Origin: an uncultured Aquimarina sp.
GTDB lineage: Bacteria; Bacteroidota; Bacteroidia; Flavobacteriales; Flavobacteriaceae
Direction of reading: 5' to 3'
NCBI GenBank assembly: GCA_947492105.1
Contig: CANLMN010000002.1
Span: forward strand, 124,001-188,000
Length of the DNA: 64,000 nucleotides
The translations under genes were made by a program, and so were the position numbers. This document shows positions 48,496-58,833 of the stretch, piece after piece. The notes under the pieces were generated by a model, which saw only the letters and a program-made list of their open reading frames with translations, was not told where the DNA came from and made no database searches. Each line of letters begins with the position of its first letter. Position 1 is the first letter of the stretch.

Positions 48496-48704
48496 ACTTT
48501 TCATTTTGGATCAAACATGACGTCAAAACATGACCAGATAAGACAAATTTGATTCATTTTTTGGGGAAAAGAAAAAGTCGGGATGAGTTCTTAGCATATC
48601 TTACTTATATTTGCCAAATATGTATTTTTTTAAAGCATTTTGTAGCATTATACTCGATAATAACCATAATCGATAACATATATTGATGTAGTAAAGAAAT
48701 ATCC

Positions 48705-48724
48705 TAACGATTTTTAACTAAAAA
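48705..48724 (+). promoter_or_regulatory. Motif shared by the two carbohydrate transcription units
   Basis: AACGATTTTTAA occurs here and at 54825-54836, each in the leader of a carbohydrate gene and each followed by an A-rich stretch. Possible regulator site; weak on its own because the sequence is AT-rich. Confidence 0.25.
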
Positions 48725-48799
48725 CACAGAGACAAAAGCACTATATATTACCAAAAAACACACAGAATTTCATACGTTTTCGTAGTGGTATGAAAATTG

Positions 48800-48807
48800 T
48801 AGCTTTG
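48800..48807 (+). promoter_or_regulatory. Candidate -7 box for the GH105-sulfatase-GH2 unit
   Basis: TAGCTTTG fits TAnnTTTG; CGTTTT lies about 19 nt upstream as a weak -33 element. It is about 175 nt before the GH105 ATG. Confidence 0.4.
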
Positions 48808-48980
48808 AATGATTACAACATACAATAACCCTTTTAATTCTTTGGTAGATAAATCTTAGATATTTTATCGGGTTAAAAACAAAATTATTAAAGAAATAGG
48901 CTTTATTTACCCATCAAAGGAATGCCTCTTTTTTTTTAAAAGAATATTCAAAAACAACTTTTAAATTTAAAAAACAAAAA

Positions 48981-50114
48981 ATGAATAAGTCAGTACTAAA
49001 ACTCTTAATGATTTTTACTCTTTTTGGCGGTGCCCTTGCGCAAAAGACTGTCGCCCAAAAAACATTGGACAAAACTGCGATAGAAGCATCGATGATTAAA
49101 GCTTTGGAATGGCAACAAGCACATCCAATCATGGCCATCTCACCTACAGACTGGACCAATGGAGCCTATTACATCGGTGTTGCTAGAGCACACAAAACAA
49201 CAAAGGATCAAATCTATATGGCCGCTCTAAAAGAGCATGGCTATTGGAACAATTGGTTACCTTTTAAAAGAATCCATCATGCCGATGATATTGCCATATC
49301 GTATAGTTATATATACACTGATATGACTAATAAAAAAAGAAATATGGTGAACCTAAAACCTACAGAAGATTTCCTCAACACCCACCTGCGTGAACCAAAC
49401 AGTTGGAATGATGGATCAGACAAGAGTCCAATGAGCAAAACAATATTATGGTGGTGGTGCGACGCCTTGTTTATGGCTCCTCCGGTAATTAACCTCTATG
49501 CCAAACACACAAATCAACCTGAATATCTGGACGAGATGCATAAGTTCTATATGGAAACGTATAATCAATTATACGACAAAGAAGAGCACTTGTTTGCAAG
49601 AGATATGCGTTTTGTTTGGTCTGGATCCAAAAAAGACAAGAAAGAGCCTAATGGAAAAAAAATCTTTTGGTCTAGAGGAAATGGATGGGTTCTTGGTGGA
49701 TTAGCACTCATATTGGATGATATGCCAAAGGATTATAAACATTATTCGTTTTACGAAAATTTATACAAAGAAATGGCAGCCAAAATACTAAAACTACAGC
49801 ATAAGGATGGTTTGTGGCGCACAAGTTTATTGAGCCCAGAAACCTATAACCACGGTGAGGTAAGTGGCAGCGGGTTTTACACTTTTGCATTGGCTTGGGG
49901 TGTGAACAATGGCTTATTGAAAAAATCAAAGTACGTCCCTGCATTGAAAAAAGCATGGAATGCTCTGGCACAATGTCAAAAAGAAGATGGTAAGATCGGA
50001 TGGGTACAAAATATTGGAGCATCTCCAGAACCGGCATCTACAGATAGCTGGCAGAATTTTGGCACAGGAGCTTACCTATTGGCTGGTAGTGAAATTTTGA
50101 AATTACAGGAATAA
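48981..50114 (+). CDS. GH105 unsaturated glucuronyl/galacturonyl hydrolase
   Basis: This 377-aa alpha/alpha-toroid enzyme hydrolyses the 4,5-unsaturated uronate that lyases leave at the non-reducing end. It has a signal peptide (about 1-21) and acts in the periplasm. The likely catalytic acid is Asp161 in [12 protein letters not shown], the hallmark position of GH105 (and GH88). [12 protein letters not shown] (about 99-110), [13 protein letters not shown] (about 225-240) and [15 protein letters not shown] also match. It is first in the block, 7 bp before a sulfatase. In ulvan or glycosaminoglycan-like degradation it removes the terminal unsaturated uronate. Confidence 0.92.
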   Translation: MNKSVLKLLMIFTLFGGALAQKTVAQKTLDKTAIEASMIKALEWQQAHPIMAISPTDWTNGAYYIGVARAHKTTKDQIYMAALKEHGYWNNWLPFKRIHHADDIAISYSYIYTDMTNKKRNMVNLKPTEDFLNTHLREPNSWNDGSDKSPMSKTILWWWCDALFMAPPVINLYAKHTNQPEYLDEMHKFYMETYNQLYDKEEHLFARDMRFVWSGSKKDKKEPNGKKIFWSRGNGWVLGGLALILDDMPKDYKHYSFYENLYKEMAAKILKLQHKDGLWRTSLLSPETYNHGEVSGSGFYTFALAWGVNNGLLKKSKYVPALKKAWNALAQCQKEDGKIGWVQNIGASPEPASTDSWQNFGTGAYLLAGSEILKLQE

Positions 50115-50121
50115 CAGGGGC

Positions 50122-52053
50122 ATGAAAAAACTCTTTATTTATGTTGGTCTCTTAGCAATTTCTCTGGCAACAAAAGTAGCAGCCCAGAATAGGAATCAAG
50201 AAAAACCAAATGTATTATGGATTACCTGCGAAGATATCAGTCCGTATATTGGGTGCTATGGTTTTGAACAAGCACTGACGCCAAACATAGATAAACTCGC
50301 TAGAAAAAGTGTTCGCTATACCAATGCTTATGCCAATGCACCTGTCTGCGGTGTGGCGCGTGTAACACTCCTTACTGGAATGTATGCACCTACAATTGGC
50401 ACACATAATTTCAGAACCAACACACAGCTAGCGGCAAATATCCCTGCTTATCCCAAAATTTTTAAGGAAGCAGGTTATTACTGTACAAATAATTACAAAA
50501 AAGATTACAATTCCAGTTATCAAAAAGATAAAAGCATATGGAATGAATCTAGCAAAAAAGCACATTACAAAAACAGAAAAGAAGGACAACCCTTCTTTTC
50601 TGTTTTTAATATAAAAATAACCCACGAGAGTCAACTTGCCATTAACAAAATCAAGGGGTATGTAGCGCGCGGAGAAATCCCCCAAAAACCAAGAATCAAT
50701 CCAACAGCCATAAAATTACCACCTTACCACCCTGATGTTCCAGAAATCAGAGAGGACTGGGCACGTTTTCATGATCTAATCACATTGATGGATCAAAAAG
50801 TAGGTAACTTCTTGACAGAGCTAAAAGAACTTGGATTAGAAGACAATACGATTGTGTTCTTTTACTCCGATCACGGGGGCATGCTCTCTAGGTCCAAACG
50901 TTTTTTATACAATGTCGGCACTCAAGTACCTTTTATCCTACACATACCCAAAAAATGGCAGCACCTAGCGCCTGACTACAAAGCAGCTAATAAGGAAGAC
51001 AAAATTGTACGCTTTGTAGATTTTCCAAAGACAATAACATCCTTGTTAGACATGCCTGTACCAAAAAAAATGCAAGGCAAGGTGTTCTTGGGCAAACACA
51101 AAGAAGCACCTCCAAAGTATGTACACTTCTATAGAGATAGGATGTCGGAACGCTATGATTTTAATAGAGCGGTAACGGATGGAACACATTATTTTATTCA
51201 AAACTTTGCTCCCCATCGTCCTAGAGGCAAATCCACTCGATATGGCTATACGGTACAGCAGAACTGGAGAGCCAACGAGGCTAGTTTTGAGAATGGAAAA
51301 TCCAATGATATTCAATCACAGTTTTACCTACCCAAACCAATCAAAGAACTATTCGACACCAAGTCTGACCCATGGCATATCTCAAATATCGTTGAAGACC
51401 CAAAGCAACAAAAAAAGCTCAAGGAACTTTCTGAAGAATTGGATCAATGGATGATCACTATTAGAGATACGGGATTAATCCCAGAACCGATGTTCCATGA
51501 TTTGGTAGGCGCAGGCAAAAAACATGCAACTATTTATGAATACGCACAGAGCACTGATTATGAAATTGAACGAATACTACCTATCGCTAAACTAGCAGCA
51601 CAAGGGGCACAGGAAAACAAAGAAGATTTCTTTAACTTTCTGGATGACCCCAACCCTATTGTCCGCTATTGGGGTGCATATGGCATCTTTAGATTAGCTC
51701 AAAATGACAAAAAAACACAACATAAACTAACCAAAAGCATAAGTCAAGAAACCACCCCCGTAAACCAACTAATTCTAGCGCAAGCACTCGCTGTATCTGG
51801 AAACAAACAACGAGCCTTTGAACTATTACTAGATGGAACCAAAAATGCTCGAGATGGTTATGTATTTTTATTTGGTTTAAATGCATTACAATATTCGCAT
51901 ACCGATGAGTTTTTGACAAAACAAGATTGGTTAGCTTTCCAAAATAAAACATTTACTACGGATGACAAAATAGATAAATATGGCAAAGAATATAGTAAAC
52001 GTATTATTAATGACGCACTCAAACTCTGGCCCAAAAGAAGACGTGTAGATTAA
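50122..52053 (+). CDS. S1-family secreted sulfatase
   Basis: This 643-aa alkaline-phosphatase-fold enzyme has a signal peptide (about 1-21). The metal residues appear in WITCEDISPYIGCYG (about 34-47). The formylglycine precursor is Cys76 in PVCGVARVTLLTGMY with Arg80. The usual Pro two residues after Cys is Val78, so the motif is CxVAR rather than CxPSR. FYSDHGGMLSRSKRFLYN (about 253-270) carries the next metal-site region. A helical HEAT-like tail (about 480-643) follows the sulfatase core. It should remove sulfate esters from oligosaccharides in the periplasm. Overlap with GH105 and GH2 (gaps 7 and 45 bp) indicates an operon. Confidence 0.9.
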   Translation: MKKLFIYVGLLAISLATKVAAQNRNQEKPNVLWITCEDISPYIGCYGFEQALTPNIDKLARKSVRYTNAYANAPVCGVARVTLLTGMYAPTIGTHNFRTNTQLAANIPAYPKIFKEAGYYCTNNYKKDYNSSYQKDKSIWNESSKKAHYKNRKEGQPFFSVFNIKITHESQLAINKIKGYVARGEIPQKPRINPTAIKLPPYHPDVPEIREDWARFHDLITLMDQKVGNFLTELKELGLEDNTIVFFYSDHGGMLSRSKRFLYNVGTQVPFILHIPKKWQHLAPDYKAANKEDKIVRFVDFPKTITSLLDMPVPKKMQGKVFLGKHKEAPPKYVHFYRDRMSERYDFNRAVTDGTHYFIQNFAPHRPRGKSTRYGYTVQQNWRANEASFENGKSNDIQSQFYLPKPIKELFDTKSDPWHISNIVEDPKQQKKLKELSEELDQWMITIRDTGLIPEPMFHDLVGAGKKHATIYEYAQSTDYEIERILPIAKLAAQGAQENKEDFFNFLDDPNPIVRYWGAYGIFRLAQNDKKTQHKLTKSISQETTPVNQLILAQALAVSGNKQRAFELLLDGTKNARDGYVFLFGLNALQYSHTDEFLTKQDWLAFQNKTFTTDDKIDKYGKEYSKRIINDALKLWPKRRRVD

Positions 52054-52098
52054 CACTCTATAGAGCGGCACCGACACCAACACAAATCACAATTAACT

Positions 52099-54690
52099 AT
52101 GAAAAAAACCTTTATTCTATTATTTCTAAACATTTTTTGCATCGCTAACGCCCAACAGCTGCGCCACATCGAAACCATTAATGATCACTGGGAGTTCCAT
52201 AAAGGGAATGTAGAAGACCCTTTTACGGATAAGCCCGCTACTGTTTGGAAAAAAATCTCCATCCCTCATTCTTGGAATACTGAAGATATATTAGATGATG
52301 AAGATGGATATTACAGAGGTGATGGTTGGTATAAAAAAACGATGATTATCCCACAGGTCTATGAGAACCAACAGGTGTTCCTACTATTCGAGGCTGTCAA
52401 TCAAGTAACTTCGCTTTTTGTTAATGGTACAGCGATAGGTCAAGATCACATAGGCGGCTATACATCCTTTGCCAGAGATATAACCAAAGCACTACAGGCG
52501 GGAAAAAATAAAATCGTCATAAAGGTAAATAATGCGCACAATGATGAGATTGTTCCACAAGCAGCAGACTTCTCTTTTTATGGAGGTATCTATCGTGACA
52601 TCCAATTAATCATCACCCAACCCGTACACTTTGAAGTAGCAAATCTCGGTACTAATGCTATATTCGTTACGACCCCAGAGGTATCCAAAACATCAGCAAA
52701 AGTAGTAGTTACCTCCAAAATAGTGCGTCCAAAAAAAGGAACATACACCGTTAGACAAACACTCTACGACGCCAACAAAAACATCATAAAACAAGTTGAC
52801 AATAAAACAACTTACAGAAAAGACAACATAAGCACCTTGCAAATAGAGTCCCCACACTTATGGTCTCCAGAAACACCTTATTTATACACATTAGTTTCAG
52901 AAATCCTAAACAAAGATGGAATTGCTTTGGATAAAATCGAAAACCCTGTAGGTTTAAGATGGTTTAATTTTGATGTCAAAAAAGGGTTTTCTATCAATGG
53001 AAAACAAATCAAGTTGATTGGAACAAACAGGCATCAGGACTTTTATAAAAAAGCCAATGCCGTGAGCGACGAAGTACATCGCAATGACATGAAACTACTC
53101 AAGGAAATGGGAATTAATTTTTTGAGGATAGCCCATTACCCTCAAGATCCAGCTGTACTTGAGATGTGTAATAAGTATGGCTTCATTGCAACCTTAGAAA
53201 TTCCATTTGTAGACAAAGCAGCAGCGAATGAAGCAGGCAAACAAAATACGGTTCATATGCTCAAAGAGGCAATCCGTTTTAATTACAACAACCCGGCAAT
53301 AGTCGCTTGGAACTTAGGAAACGAAACAACCATGAAAGCGCCTGAAAAATTAGGCGAAGCATACACCAAACATTTCATAAGTACACATGAGGTTTTGGCC
53401 AAGACTATTAAAGAAGAGGACGCAACACGATATTCCTATTCTGTATTTTTTAGAGAACCCAACTATCAAGATAAATTGGGAATCAGGCTTACGGAAATTG
53501 TGGGCTACAACAAGTATTATGGATGGTATATTCAAGAACTAGAAGATATCCACAATAACCTCAAAGATCTCGTAGCGAGATCTCTACAACTAGACCCCGA
53601 CAAACCATTTATCCTAAGCGAGTATGGAGGTGGAGCGGATCCTCGAATTAGATCTTACAAACCGTCTCGATTTGATTTTAGTGTAGAATACCAGTTCCTC
53701 TTACATAAGACCTATTTGAAATCAATTTTTGCAATACCCGAAATCGTAGGTGCAAATGTCTGGAATTTTGCAGATTTTCAAGTAGAACATAGAAAAGATG
53801 CTGTACCGCACATCAATAACAAAGGCCTTGTATCTTCTGAACGTAAGAAAAAAGACGCTTACTATTTGTACCAAGCTATTCTTAACAAAACACCTTTTGT
53901 TGCAATTACATCAAAAGCTTGGACCAAGAGAGCAGGTATCGCTGATAATGAAAATGCTAATGTGGCAACCCAACCCTTTACTGTAGTTGGGAACGCCAAA
54001 GAGGTAGAACTCCTTATAAATGGAACATCACTTGGCAAAAAAACATTCGATTTTTCTATTACAACCTTCGATGTTCCATTAAAAAATGGCGTGAATCTAA
54101 TAGAAGTGCGCTCGATACAAAATGGAACAGTCCTCAAAGATTACGCTACAATCGATTTTACACTACAACCAAAACGTCTTACAAGTACCACCAACCCCTT
54201 TCAGGAAATAGCTATCAATGTGGGATCTACCTGTTATTTTATAGAAAGCGATAATGTAGACTACCTCTGGATGCCAGATCAAGCTTATGCCAAAGGTGGT
54301 TTTGGACATATTGGAGGTGAAGTACTACGACACCACAGAAGGAAAACCATAGGATCAGAAGTGAGTGTCAAAGGCACAGAAAATGATCCCATTTACCAGA
54401 CGCAGCTCATAGGTATAGATCAATACAAGTTTGACGTTCCTAATGGCACTTATGAACTCTCTTTGTTGCTCGCTGAACTAAAAACCAAAAACAAAAATAT
54501 CATGGATATTATGGTTAATGGAAAAAAACTTTGGAGTCATCTAAACCTAAAAGCAGATTATGGAAATGATCGTGGTGTAGCCAAGCGCTTTTTGATCACT
54601 GTAGAAGATACCAAAGGCATTACAGTATCTTTTAAAGCCAAAGAAGGACAAACAAGACTAAGCGGCATAAAGCTGAGAAGAGTAAACTAA
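52099..54690 (+). CDS. GH2 family glycoside hydrolase with malectin-like C-terminus
   Basis: This 863-aa protein has a signal peptide (1-19, ends IANAQ). Domains in order are sugar-binding jelly roll (about 25-180), Ig-like (about 185-285), TIM barrel (about 290-600), a DUF4982-like Ig domain (about 620-700) and a malectin-like domain (about 710-863). Acid/base is Glu409 in WNLGNET and nucleophile Glu508 in ILSEYGGG. GH2 enzymes are retaining exo-glycosidases; beta-galactosidase and beta-glucuronidase are both possible, and the operon context favours a uronate- or xylose-containing oligosaccharide. Last gene of the GH105-sulfatase-GH2 unit. Confidence 0.92.
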   Translation: MKKTFILLFLNIFCIANAQQLRHIETINDHWEFHKGNVEDPFTDKPATVWKKISIPHSWNTEDILDDEDGYYRGDGWYKKTMIIPQVYENQQVFLLFEAVNQVTSLFVNGTAIGQDHIGGYTSFARDITKALQAGKNKIVIKVNNAHNDEIVPQAADFSFYGGIYRDIQLIITQPVHFEVANLGTNAIFVTTPEVSKTSAKVVVTSKIVRPKKGTYTVRQTLYDANKNIIKQVDNKTTYRKDNISTLQIESPHLWSPETPYLYTLVSEILNKDGIALDKIENPVGLRWFNFDVKKGFSINGKQIKLIGTNRHQDFYKKANAVSDEVHRNDMKLLKEMGINFLRIAHYPQDPAVLEMCNKYGFIATLEIPFVDKAAANEAGKQNTVHMLKEAIRFNYNNPAIVAWNLGNETTMKAPEKLGEAYTKHFISTHEVLAKTIKEEDATRYSYSVFFREPNYQDKLGIRLTEIVGYNKYYGWYIQELEDIHNNLKDLVARSLQLDPDKPFILSEYGGGADPRIRSYKPSRFDFSVEYQFLLHKTYLKSIFAIPEIVGANVWNFADFQVEHRKDAVPHINNKGLVSSERKKKDAYYLYQAILNKTPFVAITSKAWTKRAGIADNENANVATQPFTVVGNAKEVELLINGTSLGKKTFDFSITTFDVPLKNGVNLIEVRSIQNGTVLKDYATIDFTLQPKRLTSTTNPFQEIAINVGSTCYFIESDNVDYLWMPDQAYAKGGFGHIGGEVLRHHRRKTIGSEVSVKGTENDPIYQTQLIGIDQYKFDVPNGTYELSLLLAELKTKNKNIMDIMVNGKKLWSHLNLKADYGNDRGVAKRFLITVEDTKGITVSFKAKEGQTRLSGIKLRRVN

Positions 54691-55167
54691 CAACTGGACA
54701 CTACAGGACAATACATTTTATAAAACAACGTATTTTTACATTAAATCACCTTTTAACACTTTTATCGAATATTACTTATCAATAAATTAACAAATAGCTA
54801 TTATTTTACAAAAAAATGAACTAAAACGATTTTTAAAAAACTATAACCAAACCTCTTGTATTACAGCCATATTTGAGCTCAATGAAAATTAATTCGATCA
54901 TTAGATTCATCACACTAACTCTATAGAGATCAAAAAATTTCGATGATTTTAAATTTCTTATCACAAAGAACCAACTTCGTTGTTCTGTAAATACCATCTT
55001 GGGAACAACATTTTTTAACTACTTAAAACAGGGGTTATCATAAACAAAAAACTAAGAAAATGAAAAAAAATGCCCTCCATGACCACAACCTTACTAGTAC
55101 AGAGAAAAAACTATTTAATCCTGATACTCAATTGTCGTTCGATGATTTTGATGAAAACTATTATTGC
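54691..55167. other. Leader of the heparinase-like gene
   Basis: A 477-bp AT-rich region with AACGATTTTTAA at 54825-54836, shared with the GH105 leader. No gene. The in-frame ATG at 55060 would extend the next protein by 36 polar residues and is judged not the start. Confidence 0.4.
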
Positions 55168-58100
55168 ATGATCCAGAAATTTTTGTGTATATCATTTCTC
55201 TTAGTTATCTCTCTATCCACCAATGCGCAAATATTCACACAAAATTTTGACACCTCCACTTCCGTTTTGGATTACATGAGTGGGACACCAAATATTGGCG
55301 AGTTTACAGAAATAAGCAATAGTTCCAAAACGCCTACAAGTATTACTGCTGGGGCATTACGATTCCAGAAAAAAGACGTCATCTCTTCTTATTTTTACAG
55401 AAACCCTAATCCACCACTAACTCCCACTCCGACTTTTATACAAATGAAATTTGATTTTGAGGTCACAAATAACGATCAGAATCATCCAGATAATCGTAGA
55501 GAAATCCCTTTCTATTTTGGTCCCAATTTCGGGAAAGCAGGAACCTCTATCAAAGACGTTCATAGTAGATTTGGATTAGGAATTAGTGCTACTTCTGGCA
55601 ATTTTTTCCTAAAAATTTTAGATAATGGCAGTAGCAAGTCCTCAGATTTTTCAGGAAAACAAACTATTACATTTGTTGTAAACAACTCTGGCGCTTCGCA
55701 AAGTTATAAAGCCCCAGATGCTAGCACAGAAACGATTGCTAATGATACTTGGGAGGTATGGGTAGGAGCAACTAAAGTATTTAATGATATTGTTTCGAAA
55801 AATGGAGATCTCGATTTGGGTAGTTTTAAATTTCAATACAATTCATTTTTGCCAAATGCCACTCTAGATTTTGATAATTTTGAAATGAAAGACTTCCTAA
55901 CGAATAGCACTCCCACCCCAGACACACAATCATTGGTGCATCCGCATATATGGGCATCAAACTCTGATAGAGAAAAAATACTAAAGAATATTGAGGAACA
56001 TAATTGGGCATCAAGTTTATTCAATCAATTAAAAAGACGCCATGCTGCTAGAAAAGCCAATCACCCAACCAATCCTATGGAAGAGATTGCACTAATACCT
56101 TCGATACCCGGAGATAGAACACAGCACAGAACACTTTTGAATGTAGGGGCAGAATGCGCAATTCTTTATTATTTGACAGAAGAAGATGTCTATGCCCAGA
56201 TTGCCGCAGACATCTTACATCAATATGTAACCATGCTGAGCACCCAAGATCCCTTAACTTTTGAATGGTACACTACCAATTTTAACCATTTGACACAAAC
56301 AAGAGAGCTTTTTACACGAGTAGGAATTATGTATGATTTCGTACAACCGTACATTTCTAAAAGTGGAACAACAGTATACGACATCACCAGTAATAGTCAA
56401 AAGGCCTTTGACTTTGACCTATCGCAAAAAGCCTTTGAGGTTATGGCAGAGAATGTTTTGAGGGTTGGTGGTCTTGGATCCAACCATTCGGTATTAGAAT
56501 TACCCGGAGCGCTATACAATGTATTATGCATGGAAAATGATTCGGTCAGAGAAAGTTATTTTGATAGACTCTGGAACGGAGACAGTAAGCAAGACGGAAT
56601 TAAATGGATGATAGACAACTTCACTGAAGAAGAAGGCTTATGGCCAGAATCTGCCGGTTATAGCAAATTCACTCAGGCACTTTTTATTCAATTAATGAAC
56701 GTCATTGATCGCTATAAACCGGATCTAAACATCGTAACTAATAATCAAAAGATCCTAGAAGGTATCTTTATATACGAAAACCAAAAATATCCAAATGGAG
56801 CCGTGATGGCATATGGCGATATTGGTCGACAATTTAATGACCATGGTTATATTTTTAGAAACGTCATTGCCTTGGCTGATAGAAAGGGATTAAATGCTCT
56901 GAAAAATCGAGCCGCAACAACACTCCAAAAACTATACACGGAACAAGGAGGCTATAATCCACAAATAATTAATCAACGATTGGAATGGAACAACCCCTTG
57001 GAGTTACTTTGGGGAGTACCTATAGATCCATCTATCAGTCCGCTCGGAGAACCACAATACAGCACCGTAAAAACAACACATGCCGGTATTATCATGCAAC
57101 GTAATTATGTGGAGAGTAATAATGAGGATAATGGACTCATGTACTACACTGGTGGTGGCACCTATGTACATGCGCACGCTACGGGCATCGATATGGAACT
57201 CTATGGTGCTGGTTACGTTATAGGCCCAGATTATGGCGCTGATAATTTTGGATCCGACATTCACGAGCAGTATGCAGTATCACATGCTGCACACAACACG
57301 ATCATAGTAAATGGGGCTACCAAAAGAGGTCCAAAAACCAATGGCAATTCTACTTGGCAAAATATCGTTGCACCTATTACTCTAGAAGCTAGTGAACCCA
57401 AAGCCTATGCAAAATCCATCGCAGACAACTTTAGTTTCTCTACGCAATTCTTGGATGATACGATAAATGATCTAGAACAGCAGCGTACTAATAGCATTGT
57501 CCGAACAAGTCCTACATCAGGATACTATATTGATATTTTTAGATCCATATCCAAGAAAGAAAATACGTATCACGATTATTTATTTCACGGTTTAGGAGAT
57601 GCGATGCAAATAAAAACGGGCACAGACCTATTACCCTTGGTAGACACTCCAAAAAGATTTCAAAATGACACAGGAGACACACGGAAACAACCAGGATGGC
57701 GTTGGTTTTCGAAGGCAAAAACATCAGCTGCGACGACAGATCCTATCACTGCAAGATTTCATGTAGCATTTGATAACAAATATTTGCATGTAAGTGTCCC
57801 TGGTGGGATAGAAAAAGAATACTCCGCCGCCCTAGCTCCGCCCACCAAACAGGTCCGGAATGGTTATGACAAAAAGGATACGCAACTATTTGTTATGCGA
57901 AAATATGGAGAAGCATGGGATGAGCCTTTTATTGCCATCTATGAACCTTCAAGCAATGCAAAAAGCACTATCAAATCTACCGAATACCTTTATACTAATA
58001 CTAAGGTTGTAGGAGTCAAAGTTGTTTCTACAGTAAACGAAGAAGAAATTACAGACCTCATATTATCAAATGAACGCCCTGAAGAATCTATAGCATTACC

Positions 58101-58548
58101 TGAACTCCACACAACATTCACGGGACGATTTGCTATCATAAGAACTAAGATGAGTAAAGCTATGGATCAAACAGAGGTGTCTTTATACATAGGAGATGGA
58201 CAGCAACTTGTATTTAATGGAAGAACTCTCGATGCAGATCAAGGAAAAGCGTACTTGGAATATCGTTTGGATACCCAAGTCTTATCTGTTCCAGAACACT
58301 CTGACAAGAATGATTTTGTAACTCTATATCCAAACCCTACCACTGACAAATTAGAAATACGTCTACCCAGACAAGCAGAGCAGTTCCAAATAACACTGCA
58401 CTCTATCTATGGACAATTAGTACAGTCAGAAATAGTCTCAGCAACTAATGGAAAAGTACATCTAGACCTAAGCCATCATGCCAATGGCATCTATTTTGTA
58501 AAATTAAATCTTGACAAACCCATTTTTCTAAAATTAGTTAAAGAGTAG
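55168..58548 (+). CDS. Heparinase II/III-like secreted polysaccharide lyase, T9SS cargo
   Basis: I start at ATG 55168 (1126 aa) because MIQKFLCISFLLVISLSTNAQ is a clean signal peptide; ATG 55060 places 36 polar residues before it. An N-terminal beta-rich domain (about 25-250) may bind carbohydrate. An alpha/alpha-toroid (about 270-630) contains NHSVLELPGALYN and WPESAGYSKF with a likely catalytic Tyr. Then the heparinase II/III beta-sandwich (about 640-890) has YVHAHATGIDMELYG (His at 668 and 670) and SHAAHNTIIVNG. A type IX sorting domain (about 1055-1126, LYPNPTTDKLEIR...) ends it. It would cut uronate glycans by elimination. PL40 or PL12/PL21-like are possible families; I cannot tell which. 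Confidence 0.85.
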   Translation: MIQKFLCISFLLVISLSTNAQIFTQNFDTSTSVLDYMSGTPNIGEFTEISNSSKTPTSITAGALRFQKKDVISSYFYRNPNPPLTPTPTFIQMKFDFEVTNNDQNHPDNRREIPFYFGPNFGKAGTSIKDVHSRFGLGISATSGNFFLKILDNGSSKSSDFSGKQTITFVVNNSGASQSYKAPDASTETIANDTWEVWVGATKVFNDIVSKNGDLDLGSFKFQYNSFLPNATLDFDNFEMKDFLTNSTPTPDTQSLVHPHIWASNSDREKILKNIEEHNWASSLFNQLKRRHAARKANHPTNPMEEIALIPSIPGDRTQHRTLLNVGAECAILYYLTEEDVYAQIAADILHQYVTMLSTQDPLTFEWYTTNFNHLTQTRELFTRVGIMYDFVQPYISKSGTTVYDITSNSQKAFDFDLSQKAFEVMAENVLRVGGLGSNHSVLELPGALYNVLCMENDSVRESYFDRLWNGDSKQDGIKWMIDNFTEEEGLWPESAGYSKFTQALFIQLMNVIDRYKPDLNIVTNNQKILEGIFIYENQKYPNGAVMAYGDIGRQFNDHGYIFRNVIALADRKGLNALKNRAATTLQKLYTEQGGYNPQIINQRLEWNNPLELLWGVPIDPSISPLGEPQYSTVKTTHAGIIMQRNYVESNNEDNGLMYYTGGGTYVHAHATGIDMELYGAGYVIGPDYGADNFGSDIHEQYAVSHAAHNTIIVNGATKRGPKTNGNSTWQNIVAPITLEASEPKAYAKSIADNFSFSTQFLDDTINDLEQQRTNSIVRTSPTSGYYIDIFRSISKKENTYHDYLFHGLGDAMQIKTGTDLLPLVDTPKRFQNDTGDTRKQPGWRWFSKAKTSAATTDPITARFHVAFDNKYLHVSVPGGIEKEYSAALAPPTKQVRNGYDKKDTQLFVMRKYGEAWDEPFIAIYEPSSNAKSTIKSTEYLYTNTKVVGVKVVSTVNEEEITDLILSNERPEESIALPELHTTFTGRFAIIRTKMSKAMDQTEVSLYIGDGQQLVFNGRTLDADQGKAYLEYRLDTQVLSVPEHSDKNDFVTLYPNPTTDKLEIRLPRQAEQFQITLHSIYGQLVQSEIVSATNGKVHLDLSHHANGIYFVKLNLDKPIFLKLVKE

Positions 58549-58584
58549 GTAAAAAAAGAACTTACACTCTTATTCTATCTTCAT

Positions 58585-58622
58585 AAACAATCCTAGGAAG
58601 TCTATCTTTCTGAGGATTGTTT
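58585..58622 (+). terminator. Hairpin after the heparinase-like gene
   Basis: AAACAATCCT (58585) / AGGATTGTTT (58613), perfect 10-bp stem with 18-nt loop, 37 nt after the stop codon. It ends in TTT with a weak U-run. Confidence 0.6.
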
Positions 58623-58833
58623 ACATCTATGTATTGCTATCTCTTTATATCACTTTTAGGTATCTAAATTCATTTTAGAGACGCTGTTGTTTTTTTTAAA
58701 TAACACACCATGAAGTCATTACATAACCTCTCGGTGTGGATTAGATGAATAAAGAACTTGGGGGCAAAAAAACATTACACACCTATTATTGGTACTGCTC
58801 CTCCACTAGAATTTTATGATCTATCCAATGTTA
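58623..58833. other. Short gene-free stretch
   Basis: No credible gene. A partial family B-like patch (TTTAGGTATCTAAATTCATT) may be present. Confidence 0.3.

Larger units (their letters stand above)
48031..48980. other. Intergenic region before the carbohydrate block
   Basis: Holds an inverted family C element, a family B copy, a family D fragment (inverted, about 48503-48584) and then the leader of the GH105 gene with a candidate promoter at 48800. No gene seen. Confidence 0.55.
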
